A stretch of DNA of 64,000 bases from Rhizophagus irregularis (Eukaryota > Glomeromycota > Glomeromycetes > Glomerales > Glomeraceae). Position numbers and translations under genes: made by a program. Shown here one piece after another: positions 46,280-56,980 of this stretch. How positions within the stretch are numbered: position 1 is the first letter of the stretch; each line of letters opens with the position of its first letter. Location: NCBI RefSeq assembly GCF_026210795.1, contig NC_089450.1:2108001-2172000 (forward strand), written 5' to 3'. The notes below the pieces were generated by a model. The model worked only from the letters and a program-made list of their open reading frames with translations, was not told where the DNA came from and searched no databases.

Positions 46280-47295
46280 TACAGATCTAGGGTATCTGGA
46301 TTTTTCACCGAAGTCCAGCTGAAGCAATTTTGCCAAAGGAATGTTTTACCGAAGTGTCATTTCGCTGAAATTCCATTTCCCCGAATGGCCATTTTACCGA
46401 AGGGACATTTCGCCAAAGATATGGAATTTTTCAATTTTCCTTTTCTTTCTTATATGACAACTGAATTATTTACACATTACAAGTAGGATGGAATCGGTTC
46501 AAAATGAGTCGACTTGAGTCGATTCTGGAACCGATCTTAAATTTAAAAGATTCTGAATCTCTTGGGCTTAAAACTACTTTTAACCATAACAACCGTTCTG
46601 AACTTCGAACTGATTTTGAACTGACTTCAAATTAGCCCTGTTCATTTCCAGTCGGTCGCATTTTTCGGTCAGATTTAAGTTAATTTTGATTGGGCTGATT
46701 AATTTATACCATTTTTGAACTTTTAGCCCAATTTTTTTGGGTTTTTTGGTCGAATACCAAATAATAACCAACCAAAATTATATAATTTCTGTTTACGTGA
46801 CATTTAAGAAAAAAAGGAACAATATATATCAATATAAGGAGTTCGAACTAAATTTCAATCTAAAACAGTTCAATTTGCGATCGAAAATAAAAAAATTTTA
46901 TTGGATAATTTTTGTACAACAAAATCCGACCGAACCGAACATGGCTATTGAGTCATCTGACGATCACACTCCAACAATCATTTTGAAGGCCAATCAAAAT
47001 TTTTCTGATTGATCACACTACTTGTGTCTAAAATTTGATGCATATTTTTATTTATTAAGCTGATGTGGAACTGAATTAGAACTGACGAACTGATTTCCAT
47101 CCCTAATTACAAGCCGCGTTTGTTTATTGTATTTTAATTAAAGGAAAATTAATTTTATTCAACAATTTCATTGCATTCATTAATTTTCCTCAACGAAACA
47201 CCATTTGAATACTAAATATCTCTTCGGCGAAATTTCCTTTCAGTGAAATGGCCTCGGCAAAATAGATTTCGGCGAAACGTACCATAATCTAGATC
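46280..47295. mobile_element. Foldback element with TTCGCCGAA motifs, split by a hAT element
   Basis: About seven TT(C/A/T)(G/A/C)CCGAA-type motifs are spaced about 20 bases apart at 46307-46428. The inverse motifs (TTCGGCGAAA, CTCGGCAAAA) occur at 47221-47278. GATCTAG-containing sequences lie at both outer edges (46283 and 47289). The translated left arm gives a periodic FAE-PF-R pattern. The 622-base insert at 46484-47105 is a separate element. Confidence 0.6.
46484..47105. mobile_element. hAT-type element with TAGG(G)ATGG ends
   Basis: ATTACAAG is duplicated at 46476-46483 and 47106-47113. The ends TAGGATGGAATCGGTTC and (inverted) TAGGGATGGAAATCAGTTC match. The interior has repeated GAACTGA/TCAGTTC-like motifs and two unrecognised frames (46580-46771 on -, 46737-47012 on +), but no transposase motif. 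It is non-autonomous and inserted in the TTCGCCGAA foldback. Confidence 0.85.
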
Positions 47296-47534
47296 CTTCG
47301 TTACACTCCAGACAAATAAGTTGAAACTAGCAATATGAAAGTGAAATGTATTCATTATTACTCCTAATGTGGAACCAAAATCCTTTGATTCTGTTACTGT
47401 AATAGCTAAAAGATAATGTGTAATCGCATTATCGTATTTGTAAGTACCAAGGTCTTTATTGTTCATTTAAAACAATTTTTTATATTTAAAAATTTATATT
47501 ATGCTTTAAAACATACGCTATCATTTTTTGTGGT

Positions 47535-47800
47535 TGGTTCTCAAAGGACCCAGAAATATATATATAGGGGTCAGGTGATGAAAAAAATTTTTACTATGAG
47601 ATGTACAGTACGCATTTTTTCAGGGCCGGAATTATGATAATGTCAGTAGGTTACTATAATATGAAATAAATTCTGACTGGTGTTATCAAAAATTATCTAA
47701 AAAAGGGAAGATTTCATGAATTTTTTAGTTCAAAATACTACGCAAACTCAAACCCTTTTATATATTTCTGGGTCCTGTTCTCAACTCAAAAAAATTTTTT
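47535..47800. mobile_element. TIR element with GGACCCAGAAATATAT ends
   Basis: GGTTCTCAAAGGACCCAGAA at 47535 and, inverted near 47760-47795, GTTGAGAACAGGACCCAGAA form imperfect terminal repeats. Copy 47612-47712 of MITE R3 is inserted inside. There is no coding capacity. Confidence 0.6.
47612..47712 (+). repeat. MITE R3 copy
   Basis: CATTTTTTCAGGGCCGGAAT starts it, followed by TATGATAATGTCAGTAGGTT. AAAAAGGGAAGATTT ends it. It is in the same orientation as the copy at 63063 and inverse to those at 32938 and 37209. Confidence 0.7.
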
Positions 47801-47934
47801 TTTTTGTGACCTATCAGTCTTGGATATGAAACATCGGTTGATTTATGATTTATTACATAACTTATAATACTGTTATACAAATTATAATTTATATATTTAC
47901 AAAAACTTAATTATTAATTATACAATATCGGATT

Positions 47935-49493
47935 TTAATCGCTATTTTCGTTAATTATAATAATTTTATCATCTTTACTATTTATTTTTGGTTTCGTGTT
48001 CTCAAGTGATATACCACTATTTTCATTATCATAATTTATATCATAAGATTTTGGAAAAAAACCTTCATTCAGTATAAATTGAATTAAATTGCCAATCCCT
48101 CCAAATGAACGTCCTGTTTTTTTTTTTAAAAAAAAAAAATTTGATTATTTAAACTATAATTACTTTAAAAACATATACGTTTATGTTTTTATTAATTCTT
48201 TACCTATAGTCCCCATAACATAGACCCAAGGTTCTTCATTCTAAAAAAAATGAACACAATAAATTAAGTATAAAATCAAAAAAATATTAAGATATTATTT
48301 CTATAGAATACATTACCAAAACAAATCTGGCACCTTGAGAAATTAACATAGGGATCCATTGTAAAATGAACATAGCTATATAACTCAAAATTTTTTTTGC
48401 AGCCTTTCTTTCAACTTCAGAATAATGTTCAAATGCAATAACTCTAACATTTGCAGTATTTTCGTTCCGACTACTTCGACTATTTGATGATGATGATGAC
48501 AAAAATTCTGGTGCTTTGTGGACTTTTCTTAATATACTTATATAACAAAATAAGATTATCGATAATACTATCGTTATAGTAGAAAATAATATTATTGCTG
48601 AATTAATTTGTCCTGATTTTGCAGCACACCTAACAAAATGAAATATTTTAATTTTAAATATATAATATATGCTGCCGAGAAATAAATCTTGAAAGTGAGA
48701 ATGGCTTACCAATAATCACGTTTACCATTATTTTGTATATTTACTAATTGAATTATCATACTTCCTGCAATTACAATTAACCAAAGTTTATAATCATATT
48801 TGCCATAATTAAGATGTATTTCGCGACAAATTCGAAGATAGGTTATTATCCTATTAAAAAAAGAAAGAAAGATTTCTTTAACTTTAAAAAAAAAACGAGT
48901 AGAAGTAAAATTAAAATTTTAATACTTACGCTATTACAGCATAAAAGCATATGTTTATCGTAAGAAATGCCCAGTTAAGTGCGCCAATTATTTTACATGG
49001 CATATTATTCCATACTTGTGCATATATAGCTGTGTGTAACTATTTAAAAAATTGTAATCTAATTCAAAAATTTATGAAATTATAAATTTAAAATATGCAT
49101 TTAATTACTTACCATATTAATAAAAAAATTGCAATTTATTAAAAAATCTAAAAAAGTAAAGACAAATATATAAAAAGGCTATCGATGTACGACATAATCG
49201 TTTTATAAATCCTACGTACCTGTGCACGCAGTATAGAAAGGTAATCTATAAATCATGGCTAATTTTTTTCTACTTAATATCCACTGCATATAAACCCTAT
49301 AAAAAACATAAACACATCCGATCAAGCCTAATACAATCATCGTTAACGAAAAATCTACCACTAAATGGAAATTATTTATATTATCCGGGGCATCCAATCG
49401 ACCATCAATCGCTAAAATAACGTCAATGAATAGAAATAGAAGGATTATTATTGACATAAATGAATATTTTATAAATAACTTATTATTAATCAT
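47935..49493 (-). CDS. Seven-transmembrane GPCR, seven exons, 362 aa
   Basis: Exons are 49493-49220, 49147-49113, 49039-48930, 48850-48710, 48629-48317, 48240-48204 and 48113-47935, all with GT...AG borders and a continuous frame. A hydrophobic N-terminal segment (about 10-30) is probably a signal peptide. Membrane segments lie near 43-63, 84-103, 120-146, 160-177, 195-220, 266-290 and 295-322. Cys118 (MPCK, start of TM3) and Cys188 (WCAAKSG, loop 2) suit the usual TM3-loop disulphide. Loop 3 is Ser-rich (PEFLSSSSSNSRSS), and the tail after NEGFFPKSY is acidic and Asn-rich. A plasma-membrane receptor is inferred; the ligand is unknown and I cannot assign a fungal GPCR class. It is a paralogue of the gene at 59852-61567. 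Confidence 0.85.
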
Positions 49494-51335
49494 GTTAAAA
49501 AATTGATAATAAAAGAATGTAATGATGTGCGAAGTGTGCGAAAGTAAAATTTATTAAATAAATATGGAAGGAAAATAAATACAAAATCGGTAAAAATAGG
49601 TGAAAGAAACGTAAAAGCGTAAAATAGGTGTGATGAAAATATATTAAATAATAATTTATAAAAGTTCAAGAAATCTCTAATTAAATATGAATCGGGTCAA
49701 ACCTATAGTGTTGTACAATATTTCTAATTTGGGATGTCATAAAAGGTTTCATAAAATCTAATAAATATCCAATATTTTGTTTCACAAACATATCGCTATC
49801 ATAACAAAATACATCGCAATATTTGTTTGTTAGCACAAATAAGGTAAGCAAACTATAAAATTCCCCGGTCTTACTTATTAACGAAAAAATATTAAAATAT
49901 TACTACAGACTTTACAACTGTGCTACAAACAATATACGGATATGACCAGTGTTGCCGGTTCTTATCGTTCTCGGTAATTATTGAAATTATCGATATCTTA
50001 ATAGTAAAAAGATATTGACGTCGAATATAACTAAACTTAGTACATTGATTACTGTAAAACCAGAGAATAATGTTAAATTTACTTCGAAAATTCTATAAAG
50101 AAAAAAAAGTTCTTAGCCACCAACTTTAAAATGTTTTGCTGACCAAAGTAATAACGACAATTTTGGTTAGATCACTTGGATTAATTAAACTTTAAAAAAT
50201 AATGTCACACGTTTGTCAATCATTATTTAAAATATGATTGTAACATGTTTGATAAAAAAAATCAAGACCCTTTTTATATACATTTTCTTAATTGATTATA
50301 TACTGTACATACGAATACCGCTTATACTCAGTATATATTTATCACACAATACTAGCAATTAATTGTGCAATTCTTGTACGCCTTACATAAGTCATTATAG
50401 CTAGCATCTATTTTGAACTATCCCGCCGATCTCTTGTTTCACGAACCATTCAATTTGCCAATTAAATATACTTATAAAGAATGTTTGGTAAAAAAATAAA
50501 ATAAATTAGTAAATGCATAAATAAATGAATATTTTATAGATAAGGATAATAAAATTTTTTTGATTATCATCAAATTAATAATATTTTAACTTAAAGGAGT
50601 ACAAAACACAAATGATGTATATAAGTGAACGAAAGAAGTAAAAGAAAATTTTGTATCACTTTAATCACCCATTCAATCATTTTCAAATTCAAAAGTTAAT
50701 AACTTTAGTTATTGTATTTAATATATAACATTTTATTAATGAAGTAAATAATACTTCCATATATATACTATTACACAGTGAAATTCAATATACCGGACGT
50801 CCGCTCCAATAGTAATCCGGTATATCGTGTAGTTCAGTAAGATCCAGATTATCGTATTACATTTCGTATATAATATTTATTATTACGAAATTATAAATTA
50901 CATAGATACAACAGTTGGTATCGCAACGTTGTTAATTTAGTCCTTGTCTTGGTGCGACCATTACACGTACCGTAAATTCATATTCAAAAGATAAAGGAAT
51001 AAAAACATAGCAGCTAGACATAGTAAGAAGCCACCAAATGCCCACCATTAGCTTCTCCGAGTTCAATTAGAAAGAAAAGAAAATATTTTATGGGAGTTTA
51101 ATACATGTTCAAGTTTGTTAGTGTAACTTCAATAAAGAAATGCACCATACCATATAATTATGATGGAAAATTCCTTTTAATCACTAATCACAACTATCTA
51201 TAAATTTAGCGATATTATATATACTGGTCTCGTAAGCTTAGCCATAAGTAATATGAGTACGTTAGGAGATTTTTAAAAGGTATTAGGTAAAGGATTGAGA
51301 AATAGCTAATTCAATTAAATAAAGTATTAGATCGG
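49494..51335. other. GPCR 1 upstream region and AT-rich intergenic sequence
   Basis: No gene was seen. Segments at about 49744-49850 and 49935-50090 resemble those upstream of the second GPCR (about 61910-62045 and 62275-62360), so the duplication included promoter sequence. A single TATACCGGACGTCCG / CCGGTATATCG pair at 50790-50825 may be one end of a transposon. Confidence 0.5.
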
Positions 51336-51485
51336 CATTTCTAAATCTCACCGCGGGTGATTTTAACCGCACCAGCATTAGCAATTATTAATGGGCGGAG
51401 TTTCATGACATTTGTAATTCTGCCAAAATTCTACTCTAATCCTGGTAAGGTGACAATTACCAGCGGTGATATTTAGCAATACTCG
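51336..51485. mobile_element. MITE with CTAAATCTCACCGC ends
   Basis: The left end TTCTAAATCTCACCGCGGGT, followed by a GATTTTAACCGCACCAGCATTA stretch, mirrors (inverted) the right end TTGCTAAATATCACCGCTGG, followed by TAATTGTCACC. The element is about 150 bases with imperfect ~45-base inverted ends. The target duplication is unclear. Confidence 0.6.
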
Positions 51486-51757
51486 ATCTTAGAATTTTTT
51501 AAAAAGTGTATTTTTTTTTTGTTCCGAAAATTAATTAATTGTTTTGTTGTAAAAATATAGTTGTGATAAATTACTTATTATAACAAACTAAAATCACCAA
51601 ACCAGAATGCCAGCTGAACTTCTAATATCTTAATTTCCTATGACTGGCGTCAAACTGCAGCGAAGTCGAATTCGTACGACAGATTGTACAACCTACAGAG
51701 GAAATGAATTCTCATATTACAGTATATGCATATTATTTAAAGAAAAAGTCTTTATGC

Positions 51758-52880
51758 CACCCAGGTGGTACATAAATTTTTTTGCCACCTTTGATCACGT
51801 GAGTAAATTTAAAATTTGATTGGCTTGCCTTTATCCTCCTTGGCTTTGATTTGGTGATTCTTATTCTTTTTTATTTATTTGGTTATTTTTGTTCTTTTGA
51901 TCCATTTCTGTCATGCTGTACATCTGAGTTTAATAAATTGCAGGCACACCACGCGACATTTAAACAATAAAAAAAAACAAAAGAAAAATTTGTAAATTTT
52001 AAACTTGTTGCCATCAATCAAATAAATCGAAAAATTTAATCTGTTAAAAAATTCAATGTTGTACAGTGCGGTACCTCTATAACCGACCCAATTTTATAGT
52101 CATAATGTGACATTTTCAAAAAGATGTCACATTAGCAAAAAATAATATTTTAAAATTCTAACCGATAATTTTAATAAAGCATATCAAGAACTTTTAAACT
52201 TATCGGGTTAGATTAAAAAATAATAAATTTTGCTAGAGTTTGAAGTTCGGGTAATTTATTATGATGGGAAAAATTTGAGAATAAGTGATTTTGTGTAACA
52301 TAAAAAAAAATAATCATTTGATAGTGCTTATTCAAATAAATCATTTTAGCTTATAAACTTACGTATGCTTTGTTAAAGTTTTTATTTATTACAAATTATA
52401 TTATGTCTATTTCTCAAAAAGGAATCACAGGAAAACTTGCTAAAAAAATATAAATCCCATAGAAAAGTTCCTGATGATATACTTAATCAAATTACTTTAA
52501 ATAATTATAATGAATAATAAATTATATATAAAAAATTATGCATAATTCTAATTAACATTAGGTATTGCATTAGCCAATCAAATTTATTTTAAGTCATGTG
52601 ATTTTGTATTATGTCAGCAAAAAAAAAATTGAGAAAATTTTTTTATTTGCTTAATGTATTTATCTTTTTAAAAGCTATCTAATTTTAAAATTTTATAAAA
52701 TTCTGACCATTAGATCACAAAATATAAGGGGTACCTATTATAGAGGTACCGCACTGTATGTACCGGATAATAATCTTTAACTGTTAATTAAGAATTTAGT
52801 AAAATTAGCCAATCAAATTTATTTAAATCACGTGATAATGGTGGCAAAAATTTTATACCACTCGGTGGCACCTAAATAAC
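51758..52880. mobile_element. TIR element with GGTGGTA/GCCACC ends, host of a pogo-like element
   Basis: The left side (GCCACCCAGGTGGTACATAA, then TTTTTTGCCACC, then GATCACGTGA) is mirrored on the right (GTGCCACCGAGTGGTATAAA, TTTTTGCCACC, TTATCACGTGA, read inverted). AATTTGATTGGCT also matches in both arms. TCTTTAT at both outer edges may be a 7-bp duplication, though the right end is longer. It is split by the insertion at 52064-52756. Confidence 0.65.
52064..52756. mobile_element. Pogo/Tigger-like DNA transposon relic
   Basis: TA (52062-52063 and 52757-52758) flanks perfect 19-base inverted ends CAGTGCGGTACCTCTATAA, the pattern typical of pogo/Tigger elements. At about 52411-52516 the plus strand carries pieces of a coding end (SQKGITGKLAK, then KYKSHRKVPDDILNQITLNN) separated by a frameshift. 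This may be a transposase remnant after a large deletion. It is inserted in the GCCACC element. Confidence 0.82.
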
Positions 52881-53224
52881 TCTTTATATTTTAAATTTCA
52901 ATTTTGAACAAACTATGCTTAATGAAAGTAATTGTGAGGTCACAGCAAAATTATGATTAGCCACTATTGTTTTTATACCATTGTTTTATATGCTAAAAAG
53001 AATGAGTAATGATAAATGACGGACTTGTCACACTCTTTGCTCGACATCAGGAAAATGATTGTTTGGTAATTGCTGTGTAACCGCAATGAGAATACTTTAA
53101 GTTGTATGATTTGCTTTTTTTTTCTCTTTAAACATAAATAAGGAAACAAAAAAAATTTTTATATACGCTTTTTGATAATCACGTGATGTTAGTTAAATTT
53201 CATGTTTTGAGACTATAAATTCCG

Positions 53225-53472
53225 TGAATATGAGAAATAACGTTCTTTTTCTCTTTCGTTCGCATACAATGCTGGTAATGCCTAGCTTTGTATTTTTCAA
53301 TAGTAAGCAGTACGATCCCTTCTTAGTAGAAGGGGTTGGGTTTATATGGGTACAGTGTTAGCGTAGTAGTTTCCTTTTGTAAGGGCTCAGCCCACAAACT
53401 TGTATGGCTCCCGTCATTGTCTATATTTTAAAAATAAAATAAAATAAAATAAAAATGAATATGAGAAATAAC
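53225..53472 (+). mobile_element. 5'-truncated LINE 3' end with 17-bp target duplication
   Basis: TGAATATGAGAAATAAC occurs at 53225-53241 and 53456-53472. The insert 53242-53455 ends in a (TAAAA)n tail. Its last 90 bases are related to the insert at 33045-33281 in the opposite orientation. The empty site (TTCCGTGAATATGA...AATATTGAATAAAAAA) is recognisable at about 28280-28325. Confidence 0.88.
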
Positions 53473-54760
53473 ATTGAATAAAAAAAACAAGGAATATTCC
53501 GTTTATTCCAATTGATAACTTAATTAGTAATCATTATTTTCATTTACATATTTCCCAGTGAGGTATTATCTGTTATACAAGAAAATTAGTCTTCATATGA
53601 CTGATAAAGCAATTCACAAAATAAGGTAGTAACCCCGGAAAAAGTTTCTTTACTATGTTGCGTCAGAAAAACTTTTAATTGGAAATTTTGATGGTGATCA
53701 TGCAAGAAAATTGAAGATAATATGCTTAACTTCTATTGTTCTACATAATATTGCATAAATGTTTGTTTTTCATATATGCAAAACTTTAACATAAAATAGA
53801 AAATTTACCTATCAAGGAAATTATCCTTTTTTGAAAAATTTTCTATATAAGATAAGTATTGAAAGGTCATTGTCCGCTAAAGTTAATTAAAGATAAATGA
53901 ATTAAATGGCAATAAACTGTAAAAGGACTCATAATAAACCTTCGTTATTGGTTGAATAGCTCGTCGCAAAAACGGGCGTGACGGAAATAATATGTTTTTT
54001 TCCGTTGGCGTCCTATAAATTTACTTAACAGATTTTATTTATAGCAATTATAATTTCATTGATTTTATAACAAAGAAAATTTTCATCTTTGATAGTGTAT
54101 TTTCTTCAGTGCTTTAATAATTGGATAAATTAAACATGATATTGATTATAGTAAGGTGAACAATTTATTTGCTTTGGGTTTAATATTAAATTATTTTAAG
54201 TAATTTAAGACATCGCATTATCTGATTAAATTATGATATAATAAAATAAAAAAAAATATTTTTTCACGACTTTAGCTGAAATACACAATCGGTAATTTAT
54301 CTCGCAATATCACTAAATGCACACGCATCCTTAAAAATCTCATTCTTGGACTTAAAAAAGCAGGAAATATATCAGAATTAGCATTAAGCCTTGTTCGAGA
54401 ATTCGTCATTTAACAAATACTAGGAAACGCAAAATCCAAGAATATGAAAATCCATATATTAAAATAAAGTTCAAAAGGAAATAATGTGTTCTCTCCCGTT
54501 GACGATTTGTATGCTATTCAAACTTTTCATTATGTAAATTTTGTCAGATGATGAAAACACTTTTTGTAATTGATAGTAGAACTTAAAGTTGGTCACAAAA
54601 AACAAATATTTGCGCCCTTCATTTCCTTCTTTCAAAATTTATAACGATAAGCATATGCGTATGTTATATAACTAAAAAAAGACTTATCTTATTATCTTCG
54701 GCAAACAGCGTATTTGAATGCGTGATTTTTTGAATTTTAAATTACATGTAAAATATCTGT
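53473..54760. other. AT-rich intergenic sequence
   Basis: No gene was seen on either strand. Confidence 0.5.
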
Positions 54761-54768
54761 TATAAATA
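54761..54768 (+). promoter_or_regulatory. TATA box of small FFNG gene 5
   Basis: TATAAATA in the context CTGTTATAAATAAACC, 79 bases before the preferred start at 54840. Confidence 0.5.
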
Positions 54769-54839
54769 AACCAAGTATTTTCTCACCTTTTTTCAATTTG
54801 TTCTCCCTCAAAGTGTATAGAAACGATTATTACGGTACA

Positions 54840-55031
54840 ATGCCAAGACGGAATCGACAGAGAAGGCGAAGGATAAATGGGGTATCCAGAAGGAATACTC
54901 GTAACTCAATAAACTCACCTATTAATAATGAAGACATGAGACGTATCGTGAACCTTCCTCGTCAACAAATTACATATAATATAGATAATTTGTTGATAAT
55001 TCACTTTTTCAACGGAAGTTCTTTCTATTGA
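54840..55031 (+). CDS. Small basic protein with C-terminal FFNGSSFY (family member 5, 63 aa)
   Basis: This unrecognised protein is open from 54798, but I chose the ATG at 54840 because it gives MPRRNRQRRRR, the start pattern of members 3 and 4, and 63 residues; the longer form would add 14 atypical residues. The Arg-rich region spans 3-21 (RRNRQRRRR, then RRNTRN). The middle is NNEDMRRIVNLPRQQI (29-44). The C-terminus NLLIIHFFNGSSFY (50-63) ends at the stop and is the same octapeptide as member 1. The coding sequence around RRIV is identical to the relic at 8069. It is single-exon, with no signal peptide. A DNA- or RNA-binding role is speculative. Confidence 0.72.
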   Translation: MPRRNRQRRRRINGVSRRNTRNSINSPINNEDMRRIVNLPRQQITYNIDNLLIIHFFNGSSFY

Positions 55032-55848
55032 GTGTTAACTTGGTAGTCAATGATACCTAATAAAAACAAAAGTTGACAGGTGAGAAGAGTCTTACTACGC
55101 AAAAAAAATTATAATTTTTTTTATTTAGATTTTAAATGGCTATTTTTTGTATTTTTAACATCAATATCAGATTGGATTTTTTATCAATTTCATGATATAA
55201 ATCCGTTCTATTCCTTCAGGTCTGGGGCCAATTATCACCTTTCAAGTAGTGAATTAAATATACGTAATTCTTATTAATATTCGGTCTTTCTTCTATATTA
55301 TTGTATATTTTATTTTTAGAAAAAAAAATGTAAAAGTTAGCTTTTTATAGATCTATAAATTACTAAAAAAAAAGATGATAATAAAATAGAACGATTGATT
55401 AAATAATATAATGTCTATTGTTGCATTTCCAAAAAAAGAAGATAGAAAGGAAAAGGAAAGATATAAAGTGAACTGATAGTAGAACGTTTCACTACATTAT
55501 TGCATATCCAGATGCATATTTTAACATGTGATATCCAAATTTCTAATCGGAAAGATTCCGAAACATATTCACGTGTTATATTACTTTTTTACGCCAAAGA
55601 AAATAGTAAACATAATAACATGATTGTAAATAATTTCAGAGTAAATAATACGTAACTTATCACACTTTCCATAGAAACTCATTCACAAATTTTCTTTAAT
55701 TGTCACTGTCATAAAGGTTTATTTAGTATTTTTATCAATGGGAAACAAACAACTCTAAGATTTTGACTGTTTGACGAAACATTGCACACAAAACAAATGC
55801 GCCTCCATTTTTTATAGATATTTTCGGAGCCTTTTAAAAGAAAAAACT
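55032..55848. other. AT-rich intergenic sequence
   Basis: No gene was seen. A 65-codon frame directly after member 5 (55080-55277) is hydrophobic but has no recognisable feature and is probably chance. Confidence 0.45.
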
Positions 55849-56047
55849 TAATGTTCGGTCGGGTACCCGACTCGAATTTATAAATCATAACCGAGACTCG
55901 ACCCGAACTCGACCATGATATAACGAATTTTTGATTAACTAACTTTATATTATGGTCGGGTCACGAATCAACAAGTTTGATGACCTTAACCCCTTAAATT
56001 CGATTCGGGTCAATAACCCGGGTCTGACAGACCCTTTCGGAACACTA
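55849..56047. mobile_element. Short hAT-type MITE with CGGGT/ACCCG motifs
   Basis: The left end TAATGTTCGGTCGGGTACCC and, inverted, the right end TAGTGTTCCGAAAGGGTCTG share the TAGTGTTC-type terminus of the 43.9-kb element. Subterminal ACCCGACTCG and CGGGTCA motifs are abundant. No clear 8-bp duplication is seen. It is about 200 bases with a deleted centre. Confidence 0.65.
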
Positions 56048-56875
56048 AAATGCGTGGATTCACCAACCTAATCATTTCACATAATATATCATGTGACTCA
56101 ACAAAGAGCCAATAATATTTGAGGAAAGGAGAATATCGGTTTAAAAATCCTGCTGATATTTATAAAGTGGTACAATACAACATTTTGTTATCACCTGCTG
56201 CTATTGTTGACGCATTTAAAGAAGGAAAGCTTCGTGATGAATGGAAAGGTAGCGTAAGTTTTAATTCACATTCTGTGCTTCATGACTAAAGATTTTGCGA
56301 TCTAGAATAATGTATATTTGTGGAATATTATTAATCATACGTAAATTATTAAGATATTATTATAGAAAATATTTCTTTCTGGTCGGTCACAATTTTTGGT
56401 CAATTTGAAGTTGCACGTGTTTCCATTTACAGCCGAAGGAGAAAATTTTGCAATGACTAGTGTATTATATTTTGGTAGGACTTACTAAAAATTACATAAA
56501 AATGTCATGGAAATGGGTGATTCCGTCATTATAAATTTCAGGTCAAATAACGTATTATTATTTCCAAATTACGCAAAACTTCAATTTTATGCAAGTTCAG
56601 CTATTTATATATTCTTCTCACGGCTAAAACTTTAAGAAAAAAGGATTTCCTATCTCTATAGAAAAATAAACCTTCGAAAGTCCAGAAATTCGATGAATTT
56701 AGACGTGAAGTGAGTGTATAAAATTTTCGTTAAAAAAAATAAAAGGAAAATTAAGTGAAATTCTCCTTAAAAATAAGAACAAAAAGCAAAGCAATGTACA
56801 AATCGAAAATAAGGACGAAATTGATTATTAATTTTTATTATTTTAATAAAATATGAAATACATGTATTCATTATC
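56048..56875. other. AT-rich intergenic sequence
   Basis: No gene was seen. There is a CACGTG at 56414. Confidence 0.45.
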
Positions 56876-56980
56876 TATCGTATTTTGCGGTATATAAGCC
56901 CTCCTTTTTGCACTTAATGCCGGCCAAGATCCTCATAATTCTGGCCAAAATAGCCCAGGGGTGCTTATTTTTGGGGTGCC
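56876..56980 (-). repeat. Short interspersed repeat R2, interrupted
   Basis: Inverse orientation of R2: TATCGTATTTTGCGGTATAT, then TTGCACTTAATGCCGGCCAA, GATCCTCATAATTCTGGCC and GGGTGCTTATTTT. The hAT element starting at 56981 is inserted at its end. Confidence 0.7.

Noticed and set aside
46274-46486. A gene for a periodic FAE/PF-R peptide
   Set aside because: The periodicity comes from the TTCGCCGAA-type DNA motif of a foldback element, and the frame is broken by a hAT insertion.
52411-52516. An intact pogo transposase
   Set aside because: Only short frameshifted pieces remain within a 693-base element; no DDE core is present.
55080-55277. A 65-codon hydrophobic frame just after FFNG member 5
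   Set aside because: No homologous frame follows the other members, and its composition is that of random AT-rich sequence.
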